Source: Cladobotryum mycophilum (Eukaryota; Ascomycota; Sordariomycetes; Hypocreales; Hypocreaceae). Taken from it: a DNA stretch of 64,000 nt. Where the stretch lies: positions 2,751,421-2,815,420 of the forward strand of contig JAVFKD010000015.1 in the NCBI GenBank assembly GCA_036429605.1. The letters are read 5' to 3'. Shown piece after piece: positions 1 through 11,204 of this stretch. The translations under genes and the position numbers were made by a program. A model generated the notes under the pieces. It was given only the letters and a program-made list of their open reading frames with translations. It had not been told where the DNA came from and ran no database searches. Numbering within the stretch: the first letter of the stretch is position 1; the number at the start of each line of letters is the position of its first letter.

Positions 1-753
1 GCATTCTAGTGGTAGTAGATGCTCCCCTTCTACTAGATGGCTCTTTCATTGCTTTTCCAACTCCCTTGTATAGCTCTATTAGACTCAACGAAAGGAACCA
101 GCGCCAACCGATATCTGTGGCATCCGGGGTGGGACATGCATGTGCTACGCCAGCCTTCCCATACAACAAATGTCCAGGTGACCAAAAAACAGGGTGGTAT
201 TGTATGTGATTGTAGCAGTTATTTTCTACTATTGTGTCTTATTTTATGCTTTCGACTCTTTTCCTCTGATCGCTCGTTCGCTGCAAGGGTTTCAGCGAAA
301 CTAGCATAAGTTATTATCTTAATCATCATTACCACACTGAAGAAAAACAAGATCGAGATAACTGTTAGATGAAAAGAAGAGGTCGATTACCGACGGGCCT
401 CTACTATATCTAGATAATACTGCAATTGTGCGTATCTTCCTCCCGTGTAGATGAGCTGTAGTTTGACTTGGACGCTGAGTTGTATTGGGAGAGTGGGTCG
501 TCCTTGAGATAATTAGCCTTGACGGCATCTATAGATACCATAAAGGTACTGGTGTTAGAGAAATTGAATGGGAAAAATAAAAGACAATGACTGAGCTTTT
601 ACTGACAGGAGGTAGAAAAAACGGTCGCATAACAGGCCTCATCTTCCATTATTCAGCCACTGCCACACCCACCAAATCGCCATTGGAGCATGACGACGAT
701 GCCCAACGTCTTGACTACAGACAGCAAAAGTCGCAAAAAGAATACGCAAAAAA
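1..753. other. Gene-free stretch at left window edge
   Basis: No open frame here has convincing codon structure, and no domain or RNA motif was recognised. The part just left of the first 5S gene (about 720-753) is T-rich when read on the minus strand, as expected downstream of a pol III gene. Confidence 0.4.
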
Positions 754-872
754 ACATACAACAGCCGGTGTTCGCTGATGGTCACCCACTCAACTACTAA
801 TCTGCCTCTCGCTGGCTTGACTATGGGAGAGCGGACGGGATCCCGTATTATCCAGTGGATATGGTCGTATGT
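754..872 (-). rRNA. 5S ribosomal RNA (variant copy, possibly pseudogene)
   Basis: Read on the minus strand, this 119-nt segment starts acatacgacc and ends ggctgttgtatgt, the conserved ends of filamentous-ascomycete 5S rRNA. It carries the helix III/IV and box C region of a pol III type 1 internal promoter and a T-run just after the 3' end. It differs from the two identical copies in this window at a handful of positions. Those in the ccactgg/ccagcg stem are compensatory and closer to the textbook fungal 5S. G-to-A and C-to-T changes in the helix IV hairpin (gttgagtgg, accatcagc) weaken pairing, so this copy may be drifting into a pseudogene. Dispersed single 5S genes are normal in Pezizomycotina. 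Confidence 0.88.
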
Positions 873-946
873 GACAGAAAGCAGCGTAAAAATGATTATA
901 TCCACAACCAGCACAACCTCTAGTACAAAAACAAAAATCGCAAAAA

Positions 947-1065
947 ACATACAACAGCCGGTGTTCGCTGGTGGTCACCCACCCAACTACTAATCTGCCT
1001 CTCATTGGCTTGACTATGGGAGAGCGGACGGGATCCCGTATATTCCAATGGATATGGTCGTATGT
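947..1065 (-). rRNA. 5S ribosomal RNA
   Basis: This is a second 119-nt minus-strand 5S gene, 74 bp from the previous copy and in the same orientation. It begins acatacgacc, contains the gggtgggtgaccacc hairpin typical of box C, and ends ttgtatgt followed by T-runs that serve as pol III terminator. By eye it is identical over its full length to the plus-strand copy at 6775-6893. The 5S RNA is a structural part of the large ribosomal subunit and is transcribed by RNA polymerase III with TFIIIA. Confidence 0.93.
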
Positions 1066-1467
1066 GCCAGATCTCGGTTTGGAAGAGACTATATAGAATA
1101 GTTGTGGGATAGTAATCCATGGATATTCATGGATGCAGCAGCTGGCTACCTAGGAGGAGAGGGGGGACAACCTGTCGCTTTTGTACGAAGACGAGAATCC
1201 CGAACCTGTTTGGGCCAGTGATGTGTTCTGAGAATACTACATATCCAGTCATAGACCTCATCCTGGAGCGCGTTGCCGCAGCGACCATGTACGGTCTTCA
1301 CAGGGGGTTATGTCAATGGTGATGTGCAATACCGTGGAAAGGTAATCCGTGCTAGATAGAACAGTTGACAGGATAGAAGCTTGCGTGTATGCTTTTTGAT
1401 GCATCAACGAACTAGGTAGAAGAGAATGGATGAGATCGAAGGGAAGAGTCAAGGTACTGGCCAGTAT
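1066..1467. other. Intergenic stretch
   Basis: This spacer lies between the 5S pair and the 3' end of the HET gene. I see no gene or repeat in it. Confidence 0.4.
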
Positions 1468-3784
1468 TTACACAATATAGATCTCTTGCAGTCCACAATC
1501 CTTCAATACACTATGCATTTTATATTCCCAAATATCCCCGTAAAACCCAATTCGCCGATATTCCGGTCGATGGCTTGCAGACTTTTGTAGGATCAATCCG
1601 GCCGAAGGAGTCTTGCCGGATCCTCGATGGCCGTGATATAGAGGACGCTGTTGTCCCTTTAGAACCAAGACTACTAGTACTTCTTGCGCTTCCGCAGAGA
1701 TGTCCGAGTGATCAAGAAAGGCTGTTGCGAGATTCTCGGAACCAGGGATTTCTAATAACCGCCGCTTCTGATACTCATCTGCAACATTGCGCCGTGCTTC
1801 CATGTGCAATGTTCGACATTTGGCTAGTAACCTAACATAGCCTTTATCGCCTTGATCCTCTGCAAGCTTCCCAAATGGATCAAATGCGTATTCGGGTACA
1901 CATTCCCAGCCCAGTAGCATAACTTCCGATGTCGGATTGTACAGTTTGGACCCGATAAAGTCGATTGCCCCATCATTCGCACACCATGACCACGATGGTG
2001 CCCGGTAAGCACTGGGGCGGACAAACGGCTTTGGCATTCCTGCCGAACCTGGGTTTAGAACAAACCGTGGCGCCCAAAGTAGTCCAAACGGGAGGCTATC
2101 GTACCATAGGCCAGCATTGTACGCACCGAGGAACTTTTGCTGGACGCGCGCTATACTGGAAACGGCCGCCAGTCTGTCTGCCGACACAGTCAGGTTCCGG
2201 CAGCTGTAATCTCGAACTAAAGTAAACCACTCGTCATGCAGTCGAGTCCATTGATGATGGGAAAGGGTGATATCTTGCATGCTAAGGGCCGAAATTAGAG
2301 CATAGTCTAGAGATTCTCGTTGTCTGCCAACCATCTGGCGTTCTCGGAACTTGGTATGATCGGTCTTGCGTTGGCAGGATACATAGCCTAAGCCAAACAT
2401 ATCATTTGCTCGGATATACAGTTTTCGAATGGATAGAAGCCTCTCCTGAAGCGTCCATCCACGAGTGTTCCACCCTGAAAAGTCAATCGTATCTTCGGCT
2501 GCTAAAAACTGATTCCAAGCCAGATAGCTTGATTCATATGTCTCATCAAACTGAGGTAGAGATTGTAAGAAGAAAGAACCTTTAGCGCCAGAATCTTGGT
2601 GGAAGATGTAAGAGACACGAGCGACGGGCTGACTGCATGCAGTATCTTCGTTTCTCGCCAAAAGTCCCACGTGAGGGGAGGTTGTCAATGTGAAGACGAT
2701 TGTAACCCAGGCATTCATATAGACTTTGTGCATGCGAGAGGACTCAATCGCCCAATCCTCAGCATCCGCTTGAATGATACAAAGAGAGTCGATCCAAATA
2801 TATCGAATCTCAAGCTCCCAGCAAACATCGACGAGATCCCTGAAGCTCTGCGGCAAAGCCGATGTCTTGTAGTCTGCAGATACCGACGACCAAGGGATGT
2901 TTTGCATGTGCTCATCTAGATTTGCGCGCGTGGTTCTGAGAAACGGATCGGTACCCCAACAATAGCTGAGTGCTGCAAATTTGATGTGCTGGCCGAGGTT
3001 GGACTTTTTAGAGTCGATCAGGCGAAGCAATTTCTTTTCTTTGCATCCGTATATCTCGATGAGTCTGGTAGGTAAAATATCGGGCTCTGTATAGTAACTA
3101 TTTGACCGAGCGCATTCACTATGGGAGGTATTGCATTCATCCAACTGGTGTTGGATAGACTTGATGTTTTCCGCAGACAGAATGTCTTGTTGAGGATGCG
3201 GATAAGCCACACCCAGATACTGTGCAAGAGGATCATCTTACACTGGTTAGCATAGCGGAATTGAACTCAGTGAAGGAATTACTACCTTTATATGCAAATA
3301 TTTTAAAATAGAGGTCAGGGCAAGCATTTATAGTCCAGCCCTCTGCCAGAATGTTCCATTTGATGGAGATGGCAGCAAATTTACTTGGCTGGTCATGATC
3401 CGTGTATGCCGCCAGAACAGAGAGCTTCTTGACTCGGATCAAGCCTCGTATTTGTTTATCGTTGAAGTGTGATGGAAGGTATTTCATGGCATCAGAGGTG
3501 AGAATAACCCGTTGCAGTGCCTCCCTGAGAAGTCCACAGAAGCTGCATCCTTTCATGGCCGATGCACGTAGTCGCGGCATGGCAGGTAGCGTATCCTCGC
3601 ATTCGTACCCAATCTCCACTGAGTGTTGCGCCTGTGGGAAATTTAGATGGAATGTGCCATTCTTGGTGATTTCTTCAAAATTGCCTCTGGAACCGGCGCG
3701 GAAATAGAGAAAGCTACATTGTTCACACAGGCAGCCGTTGCCCAGTGAAGGGTCACAGTACATGATTTGCACGGAGTCAGCCAT
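1468..3784 (-). CDS. Heterokaryon incompatibility (HET) domain protein
   Basis: Two exons (3784-3286 and 3236-1468) are joined across a 49-bp intron (3237-3285; gtagta donor, gctaac branch, taag acceptor) and give 755 residues. The N-terminal part has the cysteine pairs common in fungal HET proteins (GCLCEQC near residue 17 and GCSFCGLL further on). The HET core starts near residue 254 with AALSYCWG, followed by LPQSFRDLVDVCWELEIRYIW, IDSLCIIQ and EDWAIESSRMHKVYMNAW, and later a GWTLQERLLS motif. HET proteins trigger vegetative incompatibility and cell death on fusion of unlike hyphae and probably act in non-self recognition; the actual partner cannot be read from sequence. The ATG at 3784 was chosen because the frame further upstream opens only with a TTG. 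The gene appears intact. Confidence 0.85.
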
Positions 3785-6193
3785 GGATGTTTCCGAATGG
3801 TTGAATAATATCAAGAGTGAGATGAGGGTACGAATGTGTCTTCAAGGTAATCAAAAGCTTGGCCACAATCAGGATCCCCGATGGTATGATGAGGATAATA
3901 GTCCAAGTACGTTGGCCGCTGCTCTAAGGGTAAGACAAGAAAGCTACGACAGTAAGAGGGCGCTTGGTCATACATTTGGGCAAGCAGTAAGGCACAGCTG
4001 CAGGCGGAGTAGTCTGTAATGTTATGATTGGCTATACCGCATTACCCCAGCATACTTTTATGACAGGCGATAGCTTCATGCGATAGAGTCTGAATTAGTG
4101 GATGTGATGCAGATTCTGGCACCATTCTCAAAAAAATCGAGTCGCCCCTAGGTTAGGGTTCCTTCTTGATAGAATACTCGGTGACAACATCGTTAGCTCC
4201 GCTTTGATTGCCAGCATCTAAGCCTTGAAGTTTGGGGTAACCGGCGCGCTTACAGCTCTACGTTATGAGACAAGCCCCCAGGCAAAGTGAACGATTGAGT
4301 GTAGGGCATTCCACAGTCCAGTTGACATCATAGTATTTAAACATTCTCGCCGTTCTGAACCCATTTCCATGTGTATGGCTACCGCATCCCCCCACCAGAC
4401 AACAAAGACAGTCTCAACCCAACACCATTCCCAGTTTTCTTTAGCGGACACTCTTAGACATAAGAGATATATAAATCCCCTGGATTTTATTCTCAAGAGA
4501 TACTAAAATCCGGGAAGTCATATCGACCAGGGATAGCACCCGCACATCCAAGATGATCCTGATGAGAGTTGCAATTGGTTTGGTCATTTGCTTCTGAGCA
4601 ACAACGCAAACAAAAGCAGTTTATGATAGGCTCGACTCTGTTGTTTTATATAGTTAGAAAGATGTGTTCAAATAGAATGGATTTCGGAATATATTTCGAT
4701 AAAACTAGCCCCATAGCCTCCCTTTGTGCATTGAGCGCCATTAGGAAAACGCACGTCCAGCTGACCACCCTCATCGCTTGGGTTCAAGTTGGATTTCGAA
4801 AGATCAAGACATTCAGTAATCTGAAGAGTCATGTTATAGTTGGGAAGCCTATATATGGTCGCACTGCTTACCTGGATGTATGAGCCGCGCCTTCGCGCGT
4901 TTAACTGCGGCGGCAGTGATGAAGGCTTTCATCATCACTCGCCTGTCCGTGCATTCCGGTCCCTTGCAAAAGGCGATAGAATCGCTCTCAGCGTCGGATA
5001 TTAATTCTTGAAGCAAAAGAAGGTTACGTAAATACAGTATAAGGGGCGTGAATGGGATGCGACAAACCGCCTAGGCGTGAGGGTAGTAGCAAAGCAAAGT
5101 CGTCCTCGCTATTGATATACACCGTAGTTAATATAGAACTGCGTCCAGTAGGCACCGGGGTTGGGCGAGTGTCGCTGGGAGGATCATCGCTGAGTTTGGA
5201 CGGGTGCTGTTCGCCTCTGAGGCTCTGGGTACCGCCCGCATGGCGCAGGTCGGGGCCAGTACGGTGCAAGAAACATTGAACTTCATTGTATGCTGATTCT
5301 TTTCTGGGACGGGTGGGAAAGTCTGAAAGTATATGGGGGAACATGCTGGGCTCAAGCAAATGGGGAATGAAGGACCAGACACCGACTACAGCAGAGTTTC
5401 GAGCCATATATATCATCAAGCACAGTGTGACAATTTCTCTGGATTAATCCAGTTGGTATCATTTATCTGACCTCCCTGATATCTCATTCGAGTGTGTGAA
5501 TTTGTTAGTATTGATGGGCAGTCTGGTTACATCAGCGAACTCGCTTATATCCCTTGCATTCAATTCTAGTCAAGTGCTGTCTGAGAATCATGCAAGGGAC
5601 GGACGGACTACGAGCGAGTATTGTTTACATAATAGCGGTCATGATCGGGATATCTCCCAAGACATGATGCACTCGTGACTTAATTGGATAGAGACTGTGT
5701 CTGCTAATTGATCAAGGTAGACTTGGAGTCGTGGCCGGATGTGCACCAAAGACTACTGGGAAAGGGGGTTTGGAAGAAGTAACTAGCTTCGGTCTTGGAC
5801 TGGGTTTGGAAGAATAATGAAGTCATATCTTGACTTTTACATGCAAACTCGTGTACCTATGCAAGACTTTATAGCTAGAAGGTTTCCTTTTCCCTCTGTA
5901 TTCTTAAGGGAAGGACATTTCCATCACCGCGGTGGGTTGTCATGAAGTTGGTCTCCGTCGGATCCTATTCATTTGTACTCTTCACACCAATGACCTTCCC
6001 ATTGTAGTATTTATGGTGTTATCTATGAACATCAATGTTATACTTGCTCAATTCCCCTACACACAAGTTATTTACAACCTACAGTCACTATACGGAAAAT
6101 ACGTCGAAGAGCCATCACTCCTTTGGTCGCAGCCTATGAACTAGAAACAGTTCAAGGTTAGACACCCTTCTTTACTCGCTCGATGACAACCAT
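3785..6193. other. Gene-free stretch upstream of HET gene
   Basis: About 2.4 kb without a convincing gene. An inverted repeat around 4915-4942 (agtgatgaaggc...catcact) could form a short hairpin. On the minus strand near 5290-5130 an ATG in good context (atacaatgaagttc) opens a frame resembling a signal peptide followed by AVPRASE, but it runs into incompatible frames. It could be a remnant of a small secreted protein gene, at low confidence. The rest shows nothing I recognise. Confidence 0.3.
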
Positions 6194-6740
6194 CTAGCCC
6201 AGTCAGACCTCACGCCTTTCGAGGTCGAGTTTGTCCCAGGCCGACATCAAGACCCTCCCAATACCTCTTCGGTATACAATCCCCCTCTCCCAACGAATCC
6301 AGAGCACATTATAAGGCTCGTAAAACTCCAATTACGGACTCGCACACGGATTGTCTGGCAACTTGGATTGAAAGAGTGAAAAGTAGCAAGCGTTCGAGCT
6401 ACGGAGCCTCCCGTTTGATATCGTAATGAGTTCGCACCTTTCATCAGCGATAGGCCTCAGCTAGCCATCAAGCTAGTCGTCGATCAAAGCACCGGCCCAG
6501 GTTCCTTGCTCATCGCGAAGTCCATATGTGCTGTATATAGATTCTCTATTCCGGAACAAATGACGGCCAATCGACTCGGACTTGACAAGGCTTGCACTTA
6601 TCGTATGAAGTAGCAATATTGAGCCGTAGCATATGCTTGGCTGGCGGCGGGCGAGCGGCTTGGGCTTGCCAATGTCCGGTTCCCAAGGCAAACCCACGTC
6701 GAACAACTCGAGTATGTCAATGTAGAAGGTTGTGCAAGCT
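6194..6740 (-). pseudogene. Decayed C-terminal part of a HET-type protein gene
   Basis: The minus strand reads, with interruptions, PWEPDIGKPKPLARRQPS, ESIYSTYGLRDEQGTWAGAL and, after in-frame stops, FYEPYNVLWIRWERGIVYRRG and AWDKLDLERRE, ending LG-stop at 6194. From memory these match the conserved tail found downstream of the HET domain in many fungal proteins. At least four stop codons lie inside; two are TAG where the frame expects tryptophan (TGG), which agrees with C/G-to-T/A decay of the RIP type. The N-terminal HET domain is absent: the homology fades about 35 bp before the 5S gene at 6775. It is not the same locus as the intact HET gene at 1468-3784. Confidence 0.6.
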
Positions 6741-6774
6741 ATACATATAATTCGTTTTTGCTCTACTTTCTGCC

Positions 6775-6893
6775 ACATACGACCATATCCATTGGAATAT
6801 ACGGGATCCCGTCCGCTCTCCCATAGTCAAGCCAATGAGAGGCAGATTAGTAGTTGGGTGGGTGACCACCAGCGAACACCGGCTGTTGTATGT
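6775..6893 (+). rRNA. 5S ribosomal RNA
   Basis: The third 5S copy, 119 nt, is on the plus strand and by eye identical to the minus-strand copy at 947-1065. It has the acatacgacc start, intact box C hairpin (gggtgggtgaccacc) and ttgtatgt end. A run of seven Ts follows at once, then a second T-run around 6904, giving a strong pol III terminator. Sequence similarity to the other two copies extends into the T-rich 3' flank, so the copies spread together with some flanking DNA. It abuts the broken end of the HET-type pseudogene. Confidence 0.93.
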
Positions 6894-6899
6894 TTTTTT
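6893..6899 (+). terminator. Pol III T-run terminator of 5S gene
   Basis: Seven consecutive T residues directly at the 3' end of the 5S gene, the standard RNA polymerase III termination signal. Confidence 0.75.
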
Positions 6900-7571
6900 G
6901 CTATTTTTTTGCTCTTTTGTATTAGAGCTCGAAGAAAAATGTCGTTGCAGAACCGTGAGCGCGCCTGCAAAGGCCGAGGGTACGTCGTCGCCAAAGGACA
7001 AGTAGAGTACTCTCCAATTGCAGCGGTAAGATGATGAATGTCAGGCCCCGATGGGACGTCGGTGATGAAACCGGGCATGCGTTTTGTGGTACGAGAGCTG
7101 TTCCTTATATTAGTGCGACTATGGCCGTGGAGAATGTGTGTCACTCCTCTCTTCTGTAGTCCCTATAGAAAAAGAAGACATTATCTTGGGAAACGAGCAG
7201 CCATCGGGAGGCTACGACACGCAAGGTATATGATTAGCACTAGAATATGCTGCAGATTGCATTCACTTGAAGCAGTAGGTAAGACGTGATGCTTTATATA
7301 CAGAATCAGGTGTCGTTAGGCAAAAATAATAGTCCTCATTGCACTTTTCCCCCTATTGCTTTCCACTGCCATTTATGATGAATCTATACTCTAACCCGCT
7401 ACCACAGTTAGATTAGCTACGGTGATGATGCGCATAAAGGAATGGACTAAATCGTCCAGCGTGAAGCTATTTGTGAAGGAAGACCATTAGTTAATGTGGA
7501 AGATTAATAGAAAAGTTATTACAAAGGTAGCAAATTTCCCAGTTGAAAAGAGAATTTAATATGGAATGTAA
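6900..7571. other. Intergenic stretch before Fot1-like element
   Basis: No gene recognised. Base composition shifts from mixed to AT-rich towards the transposon. Confidence 0.35.
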
Positions 7572-7573
7572 TA

Positions 7574-7627
7574 ACGTATTCCATAAGCGAGTGTGCCACA
7601 CAAGCGAGTGTGCCACCCTCCACCACC
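7574..7627 (+). repeat. Left terminal inverted repeat of the Fot1-like element
   Basis: It starts ACGTATTCC and pairs with the reverse complement of 9388-9441, with only two mismatches near the inner end. It holds two tandem GCGAGTGTGCCAC units that may be transposase binding sites. Unlike the interior, it keeps normal GC content. Confidence 0.9.
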
Positions 7628-8138
7628 ACATCTACCTCTATCACAATATGTTAAATTCCTTAACGATCTTGAATGGTATTACCTTTGTATGAAAGTAGAG
7701 TTATTATAGCTCTTAAAACTTTTAAAAAAACCTAGATTTAAGTCTTAGAGCTATAGAAAAGATCTATAACGTTAATCGTATGACTTTAAGTTAGCGTTGC
7801 GCTAGATAGCCTTTACGATACGATATAAGAGCTAATTCGATGAATTTTATAGAATTAGAAAAAAGGTTATACTTAAGCATATAATCGATCTATTTGTGTA
7901 ATTATTTTCTCTTAGATTATATGGTATTAAAGAAATGGCTAATTATTTATTACGTGTATGCGATGTGCTATTAGTTAGTAAAAACTAGGCATTAAACTTT
8001 GTTAAACGCTAATTAAAGCTTTGTATATACTAGGCTTATAAATATAATTATTAAAGAGCTAAATGTAAAGACCTAATACTTATTAGCGCTTGGTTTAAGC
8101 TTATATAGAATATTAAGGCTAAATATAGGGTCTTTAAC

Positions 8139-8186
8139 AATGATTTTTATAACTTTGATGAGACTGGTTTTATAATAGGTATTATC
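8139..8186 (+). pseudogene. Transposase relic (Fot1 DDE domain, first Asp block)
   Basis: This is the best preserved part of the decayed transposase. The codons read NDFYNFDETGF followed by isoleucine-rich sequence, corresponding to the YNFDETGF block of Fot1/Pot2/pogo transposases that carries the first catalytic aspartate. Several isoleucines and premature stops stand where active elements have Met, Val or Trp codons, consistent with C-to-T decay. Confidence 0.75.
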
Positions 8187-9387
8187 TTTTTAGGTATAGT
8201 AATTATAACTTTAAAAGGCTATATAAAGGCTAAATTATTTTAGTCTAGTAATTAGGAATAGGTAACTATAATCTAAGGCATTAATAGAATAGATTAGGTA
8301 ATATTACTATTTATTATTCTTGCTATATAATATTATCTTAAGAATTGGTATTAAGAGTATAATCTTTTAGTAGATTAGTGTATTATAATAATAAAAAATA
8401 GCTAGACTATTAATAAGATTAGTTTAAATTAGATTAAATATTTTAATTATTATATAGCTTTTTATATAAAAAGGATTTATTAAATACTTATTCTTAATGG
8501 TTATAAGAGCTATTACTTAATAGCATTTAAGCTCTATTACAAAAAGTATAAGATTATTATAGTCTATATACCTTTTTATTCCTTATATCTCCTTTAACTA
8601 TTAGATATTAATTACTTTAGGCTATTAAAACAAATATATAATTAATAAATTAAGAAATTAATATATATATATATTATATATATTAGTAAGCTTAAGTTTT
8701 TTTATGCTTTTTATATAATATTTTTTATTATAATTAACAAAAAAAATATTAAAAAAGGTTTTAAAAGAACTAGTTTATTATTATTTAATCTATAAAGTAT
8801 TCTTTTAATACTTAATATAGAGTTACGAACATTAATACCTCCAGAAACACTATCTTAACCTATATAGCCTTAAGTCTTTAAAACGCTAAAGAATATATAT
8901 AAGATTACCTTATAGTTAAAGTATATAAAAAATTATATTTTTATTTATTAAAATAGCTTTTTAATTATAATATTAACTATAATTAATTAATTTATAAAGG
9001 GTATAATAATAATTATATATTAAATAGTATTTTTATGCAAAAAGGTCTCTAAACTTTGTATAGTAAATAAGGTATTAAGTAAGCATTGTAAAATAAAAAA
9101 ACTTATATATAACTTAAAGGTATACTTACTATTTAAGAAAGAATTGATTAATTGGATTAAAAGAATATAAATAAGTAAATTGAGTAGGAGAGACGGTAAA
9201 AAGGGTCTGCTCGTACGAAGGCTTCGCGCTGTAGCAAGTGCAGTAAGACTAGCCATAATATGCGAACCTATAAGAAAGTATAACTAAATAAAAGATATGA
9301 TTATCTTCTTTTGATACTATTATAATAACTAGATATTTAATATAGATTAAGAAGTATTAAGAGCTGACTTTGTTTTTTTCTACACGA

Positions 9388-9441
9388 GGTGGTGAGGGGT
9401 GGCACACTCGCTTGTGTGGCACACTCGCTTATGGAATACGT
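9388..9441 (-). repeat. Right terminal inverted repeat of the Fot1-like element
   Basis: Mirror copy of the left repeat, ending ...GGAATACGT before the TA target site. Confidence 0.9.
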
Positions 9442-9443
9442 TA

Positions 9444-10617
9444 GCGTTGTTGGAAGAAAATAATGTTATGATGTAATTGAGGCCCCTCTAGGTTAGGCAG
9501 TGTAGGTCGAGGTCGACACCCACCCCGCACTAAAATGGATCGTGAAGCTTGATCACCCATGATCAAAAATTGCAGTAAGAAAAACCCACTTACTTTGCTG
9601 ATACGACGACCTTCTTAGACTCACAACCCAAGTAGTATCTCGGTCTTTGCCTCTATGCGTAGCCACAGCCGACGCTATCACAGCCAGACTCTTGGTGAGC
9701 ACGTGCGGGCGCTATGGTATATTGAAGAGTGTCGATGATGGGAATGGTAGCCCAAGACGGAAGGCGCACAGAATTTGGGATTGTGTGAGTGGAAACTCGC
9801 TGACAGACAAATAGGTTGCGAGGATTGAAGGAGTTGTGCGGTTCCTCTTTGCCCAAACAGCCCGACGATCCGGAGATGTTCGCAAACAGCTCTACACGTT
9901 GCGTTCATTTGCTGGCCGATGCTAGGGTTCCATCAATATTCGGCTCTCCCGCGAACTAAGAGATGCTATTTCGTCTCAAACGCTCCAGAGACACGGAATA
10001 AGATTAGTATTTCGACAAAAGATTGCTGCGTCTTTTTGCACACTGATTATGTGGTCGAGAAGCTAAACGCTGACACGGACCATGGACCATGCAACGCCAT
10101 CCAAAGTGTGGAGGTGGCTGGGGCCAAAAAAGGACCCTGAGACCCTTATCGAAACCTCAGTGGGTGCCCCCCAGATATTGTTATGACGATTATTTCCATA
10201 AAAGAAGCTTGGCGGGCGACAAACCTAAAAAGCCTGGGTGTCTTGACGTGACGCTTCGGCAGTCAATCCCCACGCACAGGGGTCTTGTTTGCTTTTTTGG
10301 GGTCGGCTGGTTTCTGAGACCCTGTTGGACCAGTCATGTGTCGATCTCAAGCCACGACCTTCCCAGATGCGCATCTGGCCCGGCGCGAGGTCACACATGG
10401 CTGCGCTGAGTGGTTGTCGAATCGTCCAGAGAGCGGCGGTCGGCGCTCCATTTTGAGGGCATGTTCCTGGGTCTAGTCTGAAAGAGACACCGGGGCGTCG
10501 CCAATCTATACTAACCACAGACAAGCAGTGTCAGGCGGTAGGATGATCGACGGTTGTACGGCGGTGTCGCTACCTACGTAAATCGCATGTTTGGAGTAAG
10601 ACATATAGCAATAGAAC
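9444..10617. other. Intergenic stretch upstream of the RNase gene
   Basis: No gene or repeat recognised; short frames on both strands lack coding bias. It probably includes the distal promoter of the ribonuclease gene. Confidence 0.35.
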
Positions 10618-10624
10618 TATATAA
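10618..10624 (+). promoter_or_regulatory. TATA box of the ribonuclease gene
   Basis: TATATAA lies 124 bp upstream of the ribonuclease ATG, followed by a pyrimidine-rich stretch (about 10665-10740) typical of fungal transcription start regions. Confidence 0.5.
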
Positions 10625-10747
10625 CCCAGCCAGCCTTCATATCGAAGCTGCAGTGCTTAAATTCCATCGTTCTCTTCCTTCTCACTCACAATTCGCTTCG
10701 TCCCGATCCATCCCTTCCGCTCCCGCTTCCATCAGAATACCATCAAG

Positions 10748-11204
10748 ATGAAGTTCCTCAGCATCATTTCTCTCGTCGCTCTTGCCAGCGCTGCTCCCGC
10801 TGAGCTTTTCAAGCGTGATTCTGCTACCTGCGGAAAGGTTACATACAACGACGCTGCCATCCAGGCTGCCGCGAGTTCTTCGTGCGAGCATGTGCAGAAT
10901 GGCGATACGGCGGGCAGCTCCACCTACCCGCATCAATACAAGAACTTTGAGGGCTTCAAGTTCAAGGGTATTGCGGGGCCCTACTTTGAGTTCCCAATCA
11001 TGTCCTCTGGCAAGGAGTACACTGGCGGTACGCGAAACCTGATACCGGACGCAAAACTGGACGGAAAACTGACTGTTGTGATGTTTAGGCTCTCCCGGCG
11101 CTGATCGTGTCATAATTGCTAAAGAGAAATGTGAGGTTGTTGGAGTTATAACTCATCAAGGAGCAAAGGGAAACAACTTTGTTGCCTGCTCTGGCACCAG
11201 TTAA
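10748..11204 (+). CDS. Secreted guanyl-specific ribonuclease (RNase T1/F1/N1 family)
   Basis: Two exons (10748-11027, 11089-11204) and a 61-bp intron (gtacgc donor, aactgact branch, tttag acceptor) encode 131 residues. A signal peptide ([15 protein letters not shown]) is followed by a Lys-Arg site near residue 23 that fits Kex2-type processing, so the mature enzyme would start near Asp24. The RNase T1 fold residues are all present: Tyr60/His62 in the TYPHQY motif, Glu81 in YFEFPI, Arg100 in GADR and His116 in ITHQG. Cysteines 28, 46, 108 and 127 can form the usual disulfides. The family cleaves single-stranded RNA 3' of guanosine through a 2',3'-cyclic phosphate. The intron lies just before the SPGADR motif; without it the frame ends early. 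The gene looks intact and stands alone. Confidence 0.93.

Larger units (their letters stand above)
7574..9441 (+). mobile_element. Fot1/pogo-type DNA transposon, inactivated by RIP-like mutation
   Basis: A 1868-bp element flanked by TA on both sides (7572-7573 and 9442-9443), the target duplication of the Tc1/mariner-pogo group. Its terminal inverted repeats begin ACGTATTCCATAAGCGAG; they match perfectly for about 45 bp, and for about 54 bp with two mismatches. Each contains two direct copies of a GCGAGTGTGCCAC motif. The size fits Fot1 (about 1.9 kb). The interior is extremely AT-rich, with stops in all frames and TA-rich dinucleotides, as produced by repeat-induced point mutation. On the plus strand a transposase relic is still readable around 8139-8186 (YNFDETGF, a hallmark of Fot1/Pot2 DDE transposases), with matching decayed sequence on both sides. 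The element cannot encode a working transposase. Confidence 0.9.

Noticed and set aside
5024..5419. Possible small secreted protein on the minus strand
   Set aside because: Good ATG context but the signal-peptide-like frame does not continue into a sensible protein; mentioned only as a possible remnant.
9020..9256. 78-codon minus-strand frame
   Set aside because: Lies within the RIP-degraded transposon; AT-rich chance frame.
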